Positions 1 to 9,685 of a stretch of 64,000 bases of DNA are shown here, one piece after another; within the stretch, counting starts at the first letter, position 1, and each line of letters opens with the position of its first letter. The position numbers were made by a program, and so were the translations under genes. The stretch is from Roridomyces roridus (lineage: Eukaryota; Basidiomycota; Agaricomycetes; Agaricales; Mycenaceae). The notes under the pieces are model-generated. The model ran no database searches, was not told where the DNA came from, and saw nothing but the letters and a program-made list of their open reading frames with translations. Where the stretch lies: NCBI GenBank assembly GCA_029378245.1, contig JARKIF010000009.1, positions 558,001-622,000 of the forward strand, written 5' to 3'.

Positions 1-430
1 ACTTCCCTGTCAGCACTAACTTTCTTGCTTCCTTCTTCGATGCAGGCTCCCGACGACTCGAGCATCCATCCAATGAATTCTCACCGCGTTGAGGTCGTTG
101 ACAAAAAGGGCCCCCGTGTTCTCGACCCCGTGCTGAGAGCAGTTTCTGGATGAGCCGCGGCCTAAGATAAGTCTGATATCCTCCGACAAGTCGTTGAGAC
201 CTCCCAAAAGACGCTGGTAGAATACCCTAAACTTACTGAGCACAAGGACCTTCGCAGCCGACGACGACGATGAAAGTGAAGAGGACGACGGGGACCAAGG
301 GGAGGAGGAAGAGAGCGAAGACAATTTGGAGGCCCTTGGTCGGGTGGGGCCGGAAGTTCGTGCGGGGCGTCAAGTCGTACAGGTTACTATTCATGTGACT
401 GAGCATCTTGTAATTCGGATCGCTGCATAA
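1..430 (+). CDS. 3' end of an unidentified gene, partial at the window edge
   Basis: An intron end (pyrimidine stretch and tgcag at 41-45) is followed by open frame, then by a stretch coding for a very acidic run (DDDDESEEDDGD and EEEESED, about 225-330) ending at a TAA at 428-430. A second frame over the same bases gives a basic tail ending at a TGA near 398. The splicing in between is unclear, so the true C-terminus is undecided. The TAA lies 15 bp from the stop of the convergent MEI4-like gene. No family was recognised and the 5' part is outside the window. Confidence 0.3.
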
Positions 431-445
431 TTTCCTGAAAGCAAT

Positions 446-1866
446 TCATACCATCGCCCAAAAGCGCTCCATAATGCCCAGGATCATCCCATATCCTACC
501 TCATCCATGTCTTCCCCGCCAACATTTACATCCGGATCAGTCCGACACCCACGACAGCGGCTGACAATGCGGGAAAAGGCATCCGCTATCCTGCCTTCGG
601 AAATGGCTCCCGGCGATCCCGACGACGTCCAACAATCTTTAATGGGTCCGAATAGAGTGTGTAGAGCGGTACACGTATACCACAACGCGTCTTTCCGGGC
701 GAGCGCGTTCACGCGACTGTCGTGTGTCCAAGGAACGCGCGCTTCCGGGAACAGACCTTCCAACTCGCGTAGCGCTGTCAGCGCCAGTGTGCTCCGTAGA
801 TCGAGTTCGTAGGCAGCTGCAATGGATACAAGCGGAGAGAATCCACTTTGAAACATTCGCAACACGTCTGGGCGGAGGTCGGTAGGCAGATTATCCGAGG
901 ACGTGGGCGAAAAAAGACTCGCAAGGTACCGGTGCGAGAGAGGCGAGAAAGATTCCAAGATGGGGTTGAATATGAATGTGATCAATGCATCAAGGACTTT
1001 GTTTAATAGGGAGTTTGCGTTCGACTTGGACTTGCGGAAGAGAAGGGGGATGGAAGAGGATGTAAGATGGTGTAGTAGAACAGTCAAGGTATGCAGTGTC
1101 GTGGCCTGAGAGGCGGTGGTTCCGGTGGAACGCAAGATGGGATGTAGCACAACAGAGAGCGCTGTGATACAACGGACGGCCGTGGAAACAAGGAGCGACC
1201 GCTGGGCAGTGGTAACGGCTGTCTCTGAGGCTCCCAGCACAGAAGTGAGTTGATTTAGAGCCGAAAAGTTGGAGAACAACGACTCTGAATCGGGGAGGCA
1301 GACGAAATCCGGCCCTTTGTTGGTGAATTAAGAAAAGAATCTGAATGAAGAGATTGAACTTACGCCCGTCAAGGCTTGCAAGAACGGTTTCGAGGTCAGC
1401 GCGTGCAGGTATCTTGTCCGTCGTCTTCTTTTTTGGTTTGCGTTTAACTGGCTGACTTCCGCTGGGTTCGGTGGCGGGCACCGAAGAGGAGAGAACCTCT
1501 GAGGACGCGTTGAGACGAGGAGATACACCGAAAATCCACTCACTGATTTGCTCGGCCTGATATTTCTCCTTCATTTTCTCAAGATCCTTCTCCAGAGCCA
1601 GCGCGTGGCTTTTCCATGAGCCGTCAGTCGTTGGGGCAGCGGGCGCAGACGGAGGAAAGATAGAGCGAAGATGCAAGACGTAGGCTGCACCCGGTGAGTT
1701 CGATTCAACCAAGAAAAGTTTGAGCTCCTACATGCACACGATTGGTCGGCAGGTTTGAATTTCAAGGCGGTTAGTGCCTAGAAACATTCGATCCTTGTTA
1801 TTTCGCAAGAGGACCAGACCAACGCACTACTGCAATTCGGATTCTGTCCGCATCCGAGACGGTCAT
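446..1866 (-). CDS. MEI4-like meiotic recombination protein
   Basis: Four exons (1866-1831, 1777-1732, 1684-1364, 1314-446) join in frame to 423 codons plus stop, with clean GT-AG introns of 47-53 nt. The spliced N-terminus reads MTVSDADRIRIAALTALKFK, then PADQSCASYVLHLRSIF, then a predicted helix (SWKSHALALEKDLEKMKEKY). As I recall it, the N-terminal signature of animal MEI4 has the same order: a short helix, a K-PAD-S motif, a Y-x2-HL helix, then a W-x-S coiled region. MEI4 (Rec24 in fission yeast) works with REC114 to start the DNA double-strand breaks made by Spo11. The rest is a helical, poorly conserved body, with a basic stretch (KRKPKKKTTDK) in exon 3. The MEI4 name is an inference from the short N-terminal motifs; the gene structure itself is well supported. 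Its ATG is 66 bp from that of DNMT2. Confidence 0.55.
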
Positions 1867-1932
1867 GATGATGGTGGAAAGAAGAAGGGTATTGATCGCA
1901 TCACTCGCTTGAAGCCGAACGACCATGTCCCG
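1867..1932. promoter_or_regulatory. 66-bp bidirectional promoter between MEI4-like gene and DNMT2
   Basis: Only 66 bp separate the two divergent start codons (minus-strand ATG at 1866-1864, plus-strand ATG at 1933). Both transcripts must therefore start inside this segment or inside the neighbouring coding sequence. I see no TATA box. Confidence 0.5.
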
Positions 1933-3224
1933 ATGAAGGCTGTTGAATTTTACAGCGGAATAGGTCTCTCACCGCCCAGCTCATTCCACCTAGCTGACTC
2001 GCATTCAAGGAGGCCTTCATCTAGCCCTGTCTCGCAGCAATCTGTCCGCTTCAATCACACATGCCTTTGACTGGGACCAAAACGCTTGTGACGTCTATTC
2101 TGCCAACTTCGGCCCAGGAATCGCGAGGAAGGTCCCGTCATTCCTCCCCAAGATCTAATCCGCAGTCTGAATGTCGGACTAGATGGACATTTCAACACTG
2201 ACGGCTTCGTATTTGGAGTCGCTGGAAGCAACACTGTGGCTGCTGTCCCCTGCATGCCAACCGTACACCGTCTTGAATCCTTTGGCAAAAGGCGAACTAG
2301 ACCCACGAGCAGCGTCCTTCCTTCATCTAGTACAGCACATCCTTCCGCAACTCGCACAGAGTAATTCGCATCCCACCCATCTCCTGGTCGAGAACGTTGG
2401 AGGTTTCGAGGTAAGGGTTGACTCCGTCATTCAACACCCGTCTGAATGTTGCCAGACCTCCACCACCCGCCAGATCCTTGTATCGACGCTCCAGAGCCTC
2501 GGATACGCTATCGCTGAATTCCTACTCACTCCGCTTCAATTCGGTATACCCAACTCTCGCTTGCGGTATTATCTTCTTGCCAAACGGATGCTCCTCGCGT
2601 TCCGACATGAACCCGGCGGAACCTTGCGCCATATTCCTGGCTCTAGCGCATGGATTGACCCTCGCGCATCGAACGGCACTCCAGACGACAATGTCCGCGA
2701 AATACGAGGTTATCTTGATTCTGAACTCGTCGAGGACTACACTGTTCCACACAAAATTCTGTCGAAATGGGGCAGACTGTTCGACATCGTCCTTCCTTCC
2801 TCACGACGCACCTGCTGCTTCACACGGGGTAATTTTCCTCTGTCTTTTTCTTCTTTTCCCTCATTGGCTATCCAGGTTATACGCAGCTGGTCGAGCGGTC
2901 TGGCTCCATCCTGCAAATGAACGAAGACGAGGATGTAATTCCGTTATCTACATTCTCTGTGCACGGCTCACAATCACGCAGACGGGAGCGGTCTTTGACA
3001 TGTTCCTCGCTTCTAGCGCAGCCGACTCGGTTCGCATCCTCGATACACTCAGGCTGAGATACTTTTCTCCCGACGAGCTGCTCCGTTTATTCAACTTCAC
3101 CCCGGAAAAAGCGTTCATCTGGCCAAAGGGCATGTCGCGCAAAACTAAATATCGACTCATCGGGAACAGCGTCAATGTCAAGGTCGTGCAGGAGCTCATG
3201 GTCTATCTCTTTCAGGAGCCATAG
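1933..3224 (+). CDS. DNMT2-type tRNA (cytosine-5) methyltransferase
   Basis: The family methylates C38 of tRNA-Asp and some other tRNAs. Splicing about six exons gives motif I (KAVEFYSGIGGLHLALS), the catalytic motif IV (SPACQPYT, with the nucleophile Cys), ENVGGFETS, the diagnostic EFLLTP with GIPNSRLRYYLLAK, LRYFSPDELLRLFNF, and the terminal motif X YRLIGNSVNVKVVQELMVYLF. The order and the short target region fit DNMT2 rather than a DNA methyltransferase. Introns at about 1965-2011, 2126-2182, 2413-2457, 2829-2876 and 2938-2984 restore the frame. One departure from the usual family sequence is Ala where most members have Pro before the catalytic Cys (PACQ for PPCQ). The start is the ATG just before KAVEFYSG; an ATG 9 bp upstream meets a stop at once. 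Confidence 0.88.
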
Positions 3225-3451
3225 ACAGAAACAATGCAGGTTGAATAAATATGAACCTGATTCGAGCGAAGAGCCATACAAATTTCCCGCAAACCCAAAC
3301 TGGAGACATCTGGTGCATCGTAAGATTTCGTAAGTTCTGCCGTACATCCAAGCATCCAACGTTCACTCTCGTAGTTGCCTGACTGACCGCTGGTGCCCAT
3401 GTTAGCAACGGAATTGGGACGGAGAGAAGATGGAGAGACCTCTTGGTAGCC

Positions 3452-3750
3452 CTAAGCCCCGGCCTTCTCAGCATCCTTCGCTTTCTGCCGCTTCTTTACG
3501 CAGTGAGTGAAAGCCCCCAGGAGCCCGAACAAGAACACTGTGAAGTTCAGAGGTCAGTCCTCGAGCATGTGGGTGCACATTATCAGTACCCACCCACTCC
3601 GACCCCAATCGCCACCTTGTCTCCCGTTGGGATTCCGGACTGGATCACGTTGGTCAACTGGTCGCTTGCGCCGTCTGACGCGTCGCTAGCCAGACCAAAA
3701 GGTAGGCCGGTCAAAAGTAGCAGGAATAACAGTGGTGTCTGGGAGGTCAT
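3452..3750 (-). CDS. Small single-pass membrane protein STM-A (tandem family)
   Basis: Two exons encode about 77 residues: a signal peptide (MTSQTPLLFLLLLTGLPFGL), a short acidic and Ser-rich outer segment (DASDGASDQ), a membrane helix that spans the exon junction (VAIGV then VFLFGLLGAF), and a basic tail (HCVKKRQKAKDAEKAGA) ending at TAG 3452-3454. The intron is phase 1, as in the four paralogs downstream. It lacks the C-x2-C pair of the C, D and E members. No known family was recognised. The layout predicts a type I membrane protein with its N-terminus outside. Confidence 0.6.
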
Positions 3751-3786
3751 GAAGAAGGCGGTTGCAGGTCTCACCCAGAGCTATCT

Positions 3787-3797
3787 ATTATATACCC
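3787..3797 (-). promoter_or_regulatory. TATA box of STM-A
   Basis: On the minus strand this reads GGGTATATAAT, about 40 bp upstream of the STM-A ATG. The other four array members have a TATA element at nearly the same distance. Confidence 0.5.
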
Positions 3798-4392
3798 ATC
3801 GCTTCGGCTTCCTCGCCGCCTGCGGAGTTCCAAAGACTTTTCGATTTGTTCAGGAAGGTGGCGCATCAAGTCGGATTCAATGTCCGCTCGGAAATATGGA
3901 AACTCCGACTGGCGAAAGATGGAACGTGCGGAATCAATAGCTTTGTTCTACCAATGGCGAAACGAAGATTAATATTTCAACAGCTCTAGACTGCTATGAT
4001 CCTGAGAACTGAGGGCCGGGGAATTCAAGAATCGACTGTTAGAACTCCGATTTGACTCCGACTGGTCCCGTCGCAGCGGAGTGTCAACTGAACTCCCCCG
4101 GCTGCAAGACTTGTCTACTCTGTGCGGTCGAAATATTGGCGCTGATGATCAATTGATCCGATCATGGTTGAAATCAAGGTTCAAATTTCAACTCGAACTG
4201 TCGGGTCCTTCGTACACTCGAACAAAATTCGGTACACAAAACTGCAATGTTAAAGTTCGTGTAGCCAGCTTATAGAGCCACGTTGTCGGAATACATCCAG
4301 TACTACTATGTTGAACTGGCCATGACTGCCCGTGTTCAACCTGCTACGCCACTAGGCTGTGTCGGAGCATCCAGAGGAGCCATTTTCTTTGC

Positions 4393-4702
4393 CTACCCGA
4401 CTTCGGCGAGCTCACGGTCACGCTTCAGCCGCAGCTTTTCTCCCAGGTGTGCCAAGACGACGGCGGAGATCGTCAGAAACACCACTGGATTCGGAAACGG
4501 AGGATGAGTTCGATGGGAGGCCATGAGGTACAAGTTACTCACAGACGCCGAGCACGATTAAGAATATGTCTCCCGAGTTAAGGGCGACCTCGGCGATGCC
4601 GACTATGCCACCGACTGGCGCAGCAGTCACTGGAAATAGGCCGGAGTGTAAATTCAACAATCCAAGAAAGAGGAAAAGCGGTCGGCCTGCGAGCACAGTC
4701 AT
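4393..4702 (-). CDS. Small single-pass membrane protein STM-B (tandem family)
   Basis: The start is the ATG at 4702 (MTVLAGRPLFLFLGLL). About 83 residues are encoded in two exons: signal peptide, short Gly/Ala-rich outer part (APVGGIVGIAEVALNSGD), a membrane helix across a phase-1 intron (IFLIVLGV joined to LVFLTISAVVLA), and a charged tail (HLGEKLRLKRDRELAEVG). The intron has a gtgagt donor and a ccag acceptor. This member also lacks the C-x2-C pair. A relic near 7957-8013 is closest to this gene at DNA level. Function unknown. Confidence 0.55.
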
Positions 4703-4748
4703 GGGGAAGAAAAAAAGAAGGTGCCGATTCTGCGTGGAACCTCCCAGT

Positions 4749-4757
4749 AGATATAGC
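4749..4757 (-). promoter_or_regulatory. Possible TATA box of STM-B
   Basis: The minus strand has GCTATATCT about 50 bp upstream of the STM-B ATG. It is weaker than the TATA elements of the paralogs. Confidence 0.35.
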
Positions 4758-5040
4758 GGCAATGTGGTGTGATAGCTTCCGAGTCTGTAGCAGAGAGATT
4801 GTTTCCCGCTGCCAGCCAGTTAGCCAGACTTCTTCTTTTTTCCATGTCGACTGCATTGGGTAGCACTGGTTGGCGGAGGAAAGTGGGAGCTCATAAGTCT
4901 GGAACTCCATGGACTGGATGACTGTTTCGCTCCAATAATATTTCAACTCCGACGAGACGGCTCTGCATCAGTACCTGTTCGAATTTTCACACCGGAGCTG
5001 GCTTGTTCGTTACATTTATCATTTGAACCGGGATATGCAT

Positions 5041-5483
5041 TCAAGAGGCCCTTCCCTTAGTACCCAATAAGCCCGTCTGGTCATCGACATGGTGCAGGTC
5101 GGCAGTGGATCCGAGAGGCGACGTCTCCAGCTGCTTTGAGACGACGTCCGCAGCCTTGTCGGCCGGCTTCTTTCCCCGGTAATGCAGGTATATGCAAAGA
5201 ATTGTCAATAGCACTGGATGGATTGCACAATCAGTGCTCAGCAGCGGCCCACGAGTCAGAAAACGTGGTGCGCACCCACTATAAGGACAATCACCACGAT
5301 AACACTCGTTGGTAGACCCGAGCCAATTGCGCTGCTTGCCGTGTCGGCTCCGTTACTAGCGCACTCGAAGCATTTGTCTGGTACTGACGGCTCCACGATC
5401 TCTACAGGCGCAGCCCAGGCAAGAGGGAGGTAAATGGAAAGCGTAAGAAAAGGAAACAAGAGCGGTTGAGCGAAGAAAGTCAT
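5041..5483 (-). CDS. Small single-pass membrane protein STM-C (tandem family)
   Basis: About 126 residues in two exons. The signal peptide (MTFFAQPLLFPFLTLS) ends near AWAAP. The outer segment carries CFECASNGADTASSAIGSG and LPTS. A membrane helix (VIVVIVLIV joined to VLLTILCIYL) crosses a phase-1 intron, and a long cytosolic tail starts HYRGKK and ends TGLLGTKGRAS. STM-D shares the same CxECASNGAD box, the same helix border and the same tail end (STAD, then VD, TGLL and GRAS), so the two arose by duplication. The stop is TGA at 5041-5043. No database family comes to mind. Confidence 0.7.
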
Positions 5484-6370
5484 GGAAGGAAGAAATAATG
5501 TCGGCGCCTTGTTGCAGATTCAATACTTATAGCGCACTTCGTAATATCAGAGATGGAAGATCGTTGCGGTGGTTGCTGATGTTCTTCCTGGCATATAGCA
5601 TTTTGATATCTTGCATCGAGATGCTGGGAACGAGTCTTGTCCTTGGGGGTTTAATTTTAGCCCGGAATCGCACACTGCTCCTGACAGGAACTTGTGAAAG
5701 ACGACACACACAATCATCGATCGAAGTCCAGAGGACGACTCGCAAACTTCCCAAGCAAATCCGCGCGCTCGAGAGGTCCAGTCACGGTACGAGTCTGACT
5801 ACATGCCAAGAATGCGGGCGAACGGAAGTGGACAAGAGGAAAGCGCACAGTGAGCCAGGCGTCACGCTGCATGCGGCGCGAAAGTTCTCCGAGTCTGCGA
5901 TCAACGAATCGATCATGATAGGGACACAAACATTTGATCCGGACTGCCGGGTGCAAAGAGAGGCCGGGTCTTAGATGTCGACTGCCGTCGCTTTCGAACA
6001 GTTTTTTCCGAGTCGTTCGAGGTCGTGCGAACGGCCGATTCGAGGGGAGGTCGCAAGGGAGGGGAGGGGGAGGTAACTCGATGTCGATTTGCGGTTGGCG
6101 AAGGCAGAAAGTAAGCTTGCCACTAACGCAAAAAGCCAGAATTTCCACTTGAACCAAAAAAGGAGCTCGAGAGGGTCAATCGTCAGTGGTTTGTGGGCAT
6201 CATCTAATACGTACATACCGTCAATTTGCCATTTTGGGCTTGCGATGTCTGATCCGTGCGTGACAGATGTGACACTCCTCTCAAAAACGACAACGGCTTC
6301 AACTCACGGGAGTCTGACGGGACTCCTCCTCATCCAGTTCTGTACTTGTTATCTGAACCAGCTAGCTTAT
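5484..6370. other. Intergenic region between STM-C and STM-D with a conserved upstream box
   Basis: I see no convincing gene here, only short frames without family features. At 5621-5660 lies a block (GATGCTGGGAACGAGTCTTG, then a T-rich TTTAATTTTA) that recurs upstream of STM-E at 7778-7816 and, shorter, upstream of STM-D at 6959-6984. In each case it is about 125-170 bp before the start codon. It may be a shared regulatory element or just a remnant of the duplicated unit. Confidence 0.45.
5522..5532 (-). promoter_or_regulatory. TATA box of STM-C
   Basis: The minus strand reads TATAAGTATTGAATCTGC from about 5532, some 40 bp before the ATG. STM-E has TATAAGTATATTGGATCTGC at the equivalent place, so both the box and the bases after it are shared. 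Confidence 0.6.
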
Positions 6371-6833
6371 TCAAGAAGCCCGGCCATTTATACTACTTAA
6401 CAAGCCCGCCGTCTGCTCATGATGGTCAACGGTGCCCACGTCAGCAGTGGAACCAAGACGAGTAAAACCCGCAGAGCTCTGCTTGGAGACATTATTCGCG
6501 GGCTTGACTTTATAGGCTTTCTGCTGTTTCCGGTAGTGCACATAGATGCAGACGATCGTAAGGATGACTGGTTGTTCCCAAAATCAGCGCTTCAGCACCA
6601 AACGAAGGGCAGCGCTCACCGATTACAACTAGGATCGCTACGATGACGCTCGTTGGAAGACCAGAGCCGATGGCGTTGTTTGCAGCATCGGCTCCGTTAC
6701 TGGCGCATTCCATGCATTCCTCTGGCGGCGAAGGTTCCACAGGTTCCACGACCTCCGCAGGCAAAGCCCAGGCAAGAGGTGGGAAAAACAGTTCAAGAAC
6801 GAGAAACAGCAGTGCTTGTGGAAGGACTATCAT
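6371..6833 (-). CDS. Small single-pass membrane protein STM-D (tandem family)
   Basis: About 135 residues in two exons. The signal peptide is MIVLPQALLFLVLELFF. The outer part is Pro/Glu-rich (PVEPSPPEECMECASNGADA) and leads to an NNAIGSGLPTS stretch. The helix (VIVAILVVI joined to VILTIVCIYV) crosses a phase-1 intron with a gtgagc donor. The tail begins HYRKQQKAYK and ends TAGLLSSINGRAS, stop TGA 6371-6373. It is the closest relative of STM-C. The two Cys pairs and the conserved SNGAD box point to a kept, folded or disulfide-linked outer motif. Function unknown. Confidence 0.7.
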
Positions 6834-6871
6834 GCGGGGAGAAATGAAGGTCGGTCCTGTGTCTTAGAGTG

Positions 6872-6882
6872 AGTATATATGC
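6872..6882 (-). promoter_or_regulatory. TATA box of STM-D
   Basis: The minus strand reads GCATATATACTC about 40 bp upstream of the STM-D ATG. This is the same position as in its paralogs. Confidence 0.5.
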
Positions 6883-7235
6883 ATCGCGAGGCGGTACCAG
6901 TTTCATTATTGTTCATCTTCGCACGTCAGACAGCATTTCCTGATACTTGGAGCGGCCGGATGCTCGGAACGAATTATTTCTTGGCGGTATAACTTTGGAA
7001 CCCGTGTGTTTTACCACCTAATCCCGTTCTTACAGTTGTCCCCTACTCGGCAAGATGGACGGACGGGATATTGTAACGAGCGTCTCATTGAATATTTCGA
7101 TGACCCAAGCCATCCCTCGACTGTTCGAAATGAAAATATGCCCTCCGTTTGCCCAACCTAGTACATAAACAGGTTCACTTGAACCAGCGAAAAAAAAAGT
7201 ACACTTGGGATTTCTCAGCTGACCACCGCGATAAT

Positions 7236-7609
7236 TTACCCCACCATCTTAGTCTGAACATTGCTGGGTCCATCGGCGGTGGATGTAGGGACGTCTGCCC
7301 CCGCTGATTTTTCAGCGTCTGCCGCAGCCTTGGCATGCTTTCTGCGGCGATGGAAGTATATGCAGAGTATGGTGAATATCACTGGGTGTTCCCAAATCAA
7401 CACTCAGCATAGCGAGTCGATCGGAGGTACTCACCCACTGCAACAACAATCGCTATAATGTCCTTTGTCGGCAAACTCAAGCTGGTGGCACCTTTCGCCG
7501 CGGCCAGTCCACCACCAACGCACTCCAAGCACCCCGCTGCTCGTGCAAGAGGTGGGGAAGTTAGCAGTCCAAGAACGAGGAATAACAGTGGTTGGGAGAG
7601 TAATGCCAT
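7236..7609 (-). CDS. Small single-pass membrane protein STM-E (tandem family)
   Basis: About 106 residues from the ATG at 7609 (MALLSQPLLFLVLGLLTSPP). The mature outer part has CLECVGGGLAAAKGA and SLSLPTKD. The helix IIAIVVAV joins VIFTILCIYF across a phase-1 intron (gtgagt donor, cccag acceptor). The tail starts HRRRKHAK, continues Ala-rich, and ends QTKMVG before TAA 7236-7238. It shares the C-x2-C pair and the TILCIY helix end with STM-C. A non-ATG extension to 7672 is open but would put 21 residues before the signal peptide, so I reject it. Confidence 0.68.
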
Positions 7610-7636
7610 GGAGGAAGAGTCCCTCGTGGCAGATCC

Positions 7637-7650
7637 AATATACTTATACA
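7637..7650 (-). promoter_or_regulatory. TATA box of STM-E
   Basis: The minus strand reads TGTATAAGTATATTGGATCT, about 30-40 bp before the ATG. It matches the STM-C promoter almost base for base over the box and its downstream flank. Confidence 0.6.
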
Positions 7651-7956
7651 CAAGACTCGTGAGTACCGGCAACGGTTTACACTGCCAGACTGCGATTGTT
7701 CATCTTCTTCTTCGCATGTCTCGCCACTCGGAAAGCAATGATACGAATTGTTACGGTGCAGCCGTTCAACTGCCGGGATTCTGGGAACGAGCTTGTACTT
7801 GGGTTTAATTTTACCGATCTGCTTCTCAGATCTGTGTTCTGGTCTTGGCAAGTCTCTCATCGAAGCGAAACAAAAGTCGTCGATATTTTGAACGTTCTTT
7901 GTCTAGTAGAAACTCTTCGTTGAATCCGCCGGAACTGAGGGTGGAATGGTACTTAC

Positions 7957-8013
7957 TGAAAAAGCTAGCAGTCCAAGAAGCAACAAAAGCAGTCGGCGTG
8001 CGAATAATATTCA
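7957..8013 (-). pseudogene. Start-lost relic of a sixth STM gene
   Basis: The minus strand keeps a signal-peptide-like stretch (ILFARRLLLLLLGLLAFS) followed by a gtaagt donor. Aligned without gaps to STM-B, the codons at the STM-B start (ATG ACT GTG CTC GCA) correspond here to TGA ATA TTA TTC GCA, so the start codon has become a stop. I find no second exon with a membrane helix. It lies just upstream of the array, next to the 3' end of the Aurora gene. Confidence 0.45.
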
Positions 8014-8233
8014 CCCTCAACCCGCCACATGTGTCGGAAGTTGTTCAAGAGCATTTGCCATTTTCCCGTGCGCCTATTCATTCCATGCGGGAACACCTAA
8101 GTAGCTGGCTTTCATCCCTTGTTGCGTTGCGAATTCTTTAAACTCAGCTGTCGATTCAATGCTGCCGAGCGTCTATCACATATCACATAAGTACATTGAC
8201 CATGAAATACAGAAGAATAACAGAAAGAACAGA

Positions 8234-9612
8234 TCAAGCCTCTACAACGTCCCTTCGCGGCCGATACTTGACCACCCACGGGTGATTCAAAACTTGAGTC
8301 AGCGGCAACCGTTTCTTGGGATCGTATTGAAGAAGCCGCGTAATCAAATCCTTTGCCTCGGCCGATATCGTGGCAGGGAACTTAAGATCAACGGACCTAA
8401 TCCGACCGTATGTCGCTGCCGCGGGGTTAAATGAAGGTGAGAGAGCAGCAGAAGAGAAAGACATACCCTTGGTCCCTTGAGCCTCGAACGGTGCTGAGCC
8501 GACGACGAATTCGTACGTCAGCACCCCGAGGGCCCAGTAGTCCACCCTTTCGTCGTGTTCCTTGCCCTCGACCATTTCTGGCGGTAAATAATCCTGGGAC
8601 GTCTTTGTGAGCAAGGATAATCAACGGAGATATCACCCGGTAAGTACCAAGGTGCCGCACAAAGTCTTTCGTCTCATGCCCGGTGCGTGGACGGACCTAG
8701 GTTGAAATAAACACGCAATTGCAGGAGGAAGACAAAGAACACACCACCCGAAATCGCCCATCTTCAGCTCTCCATTGAGTCCAAGCAGTAAATTTTCGGG
8801 TTTAATATCGCGATGAATGACGTGCTGGTGAGCGTGAGCGATGAATGGGCAAGATTCGAGAGCACGGACCTTGGAGTGTAGATATATGAGCGCGTTGGTC
8901 ATCTGGTCGATATATCTCGCGCTCCTCCTCTCCGAGAACCTCCCAACTTTACTAAGCTGCTTGTACATCTCACCCTTCCCGGCGAATTCAAGCATGAGGA
9001 ATATACGCTTCTCGTCGTGGAAATACCCGTAGAGACGGAGGATGTTTGGGTGGCGCAGGTTTTGCTGGATTTCGATTTCGCGGCGTGTCTGACGTTGGAT
9101 GTCCTCGGCAATGAGCTCTGACTTGTACAATGTTTTGAGGGCGAGAATGTATTTTGGCTCGGCTTTGGTTCGGACCATGTAGACGCGACCGAATTTGCCT
9201 GGTGGAGATGAGATAAGCCTTGGATTGAGGATGAGAGTGAGACGCACCTTTTCCCAGCGGCCGACCCATGTCAAACGAGTGGAGAGACCACTCGCGAGTA
9301 GGGTTCGGGCTGTGTTCCGTGAGTAAGATACATCGGAAAGCACGGTAGGTCGCACCCTGAAGTGCTCGAATCCAGTGCAAGCTCCTCGGCGGCATCACCC
9401 GCTACCACCTGTCCTCGCTCCTCGTTCTCAATCTCTAGTCCTCCGTCATATTGACCAATGTCGATCGACGACGCAAAGGCCTTGGATGAGCTCGGTTTGG
9501 TTTGCGGAGCGGCGAATTTAGTGAGGAGTTTGGCGACGTCGGACTGGGGTGCTTGTTTGGTGTTGAGCTCGAGATCTGCGATTTGGCGCGTCAGGGTGGC
9601 CACAGTAGCCAT
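8234..9612 (-). CDS. Aurora kinase (Ark1/Ipl1 family)
   Basis: This Ser/Thr kinase of the chromosomal passenger complex controls chromosome bi-orientation and cytokinesis. A short N-terminal region ([20 protein letters not shown] onward, about 80 residues) precedes the kinase domain: [18 protein letters not shown], then [11 protein letters not shown] (ATP Lys), [37 protein letters not shown], the activation loop [13 protein letters not shown] with its phosphorylated Thr, and [20 protein letters not shown]. The RRKTLCGT loop and YLPPEM are diagnostic for Aurora. At least five short introns interrupt it, one inside the glycine-rich loop and a 45-nt one just before HVIHRD that stays open when read through. 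The stop is at 8234. The upstream SDR gene ends 73 bp before this ATG on the same strand. Confidence 0.9.
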
Positions 9613-9685
9613 GGTGGGTGCAGAGGACAAACCAAACGTGATCGTGTTGACAGTTGATTTACGAAACAAACAAACAGTACAGCAT

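Noticed and set aside
8818..8865. An extra Lys/Ala/His stretch in the Aurora kinase before HVIHRD
   Set aside because: It is a 45-nt intron (donor gtccgt, acceptor accag) that happens to stay open; the family has HSK directly before VIHRD.
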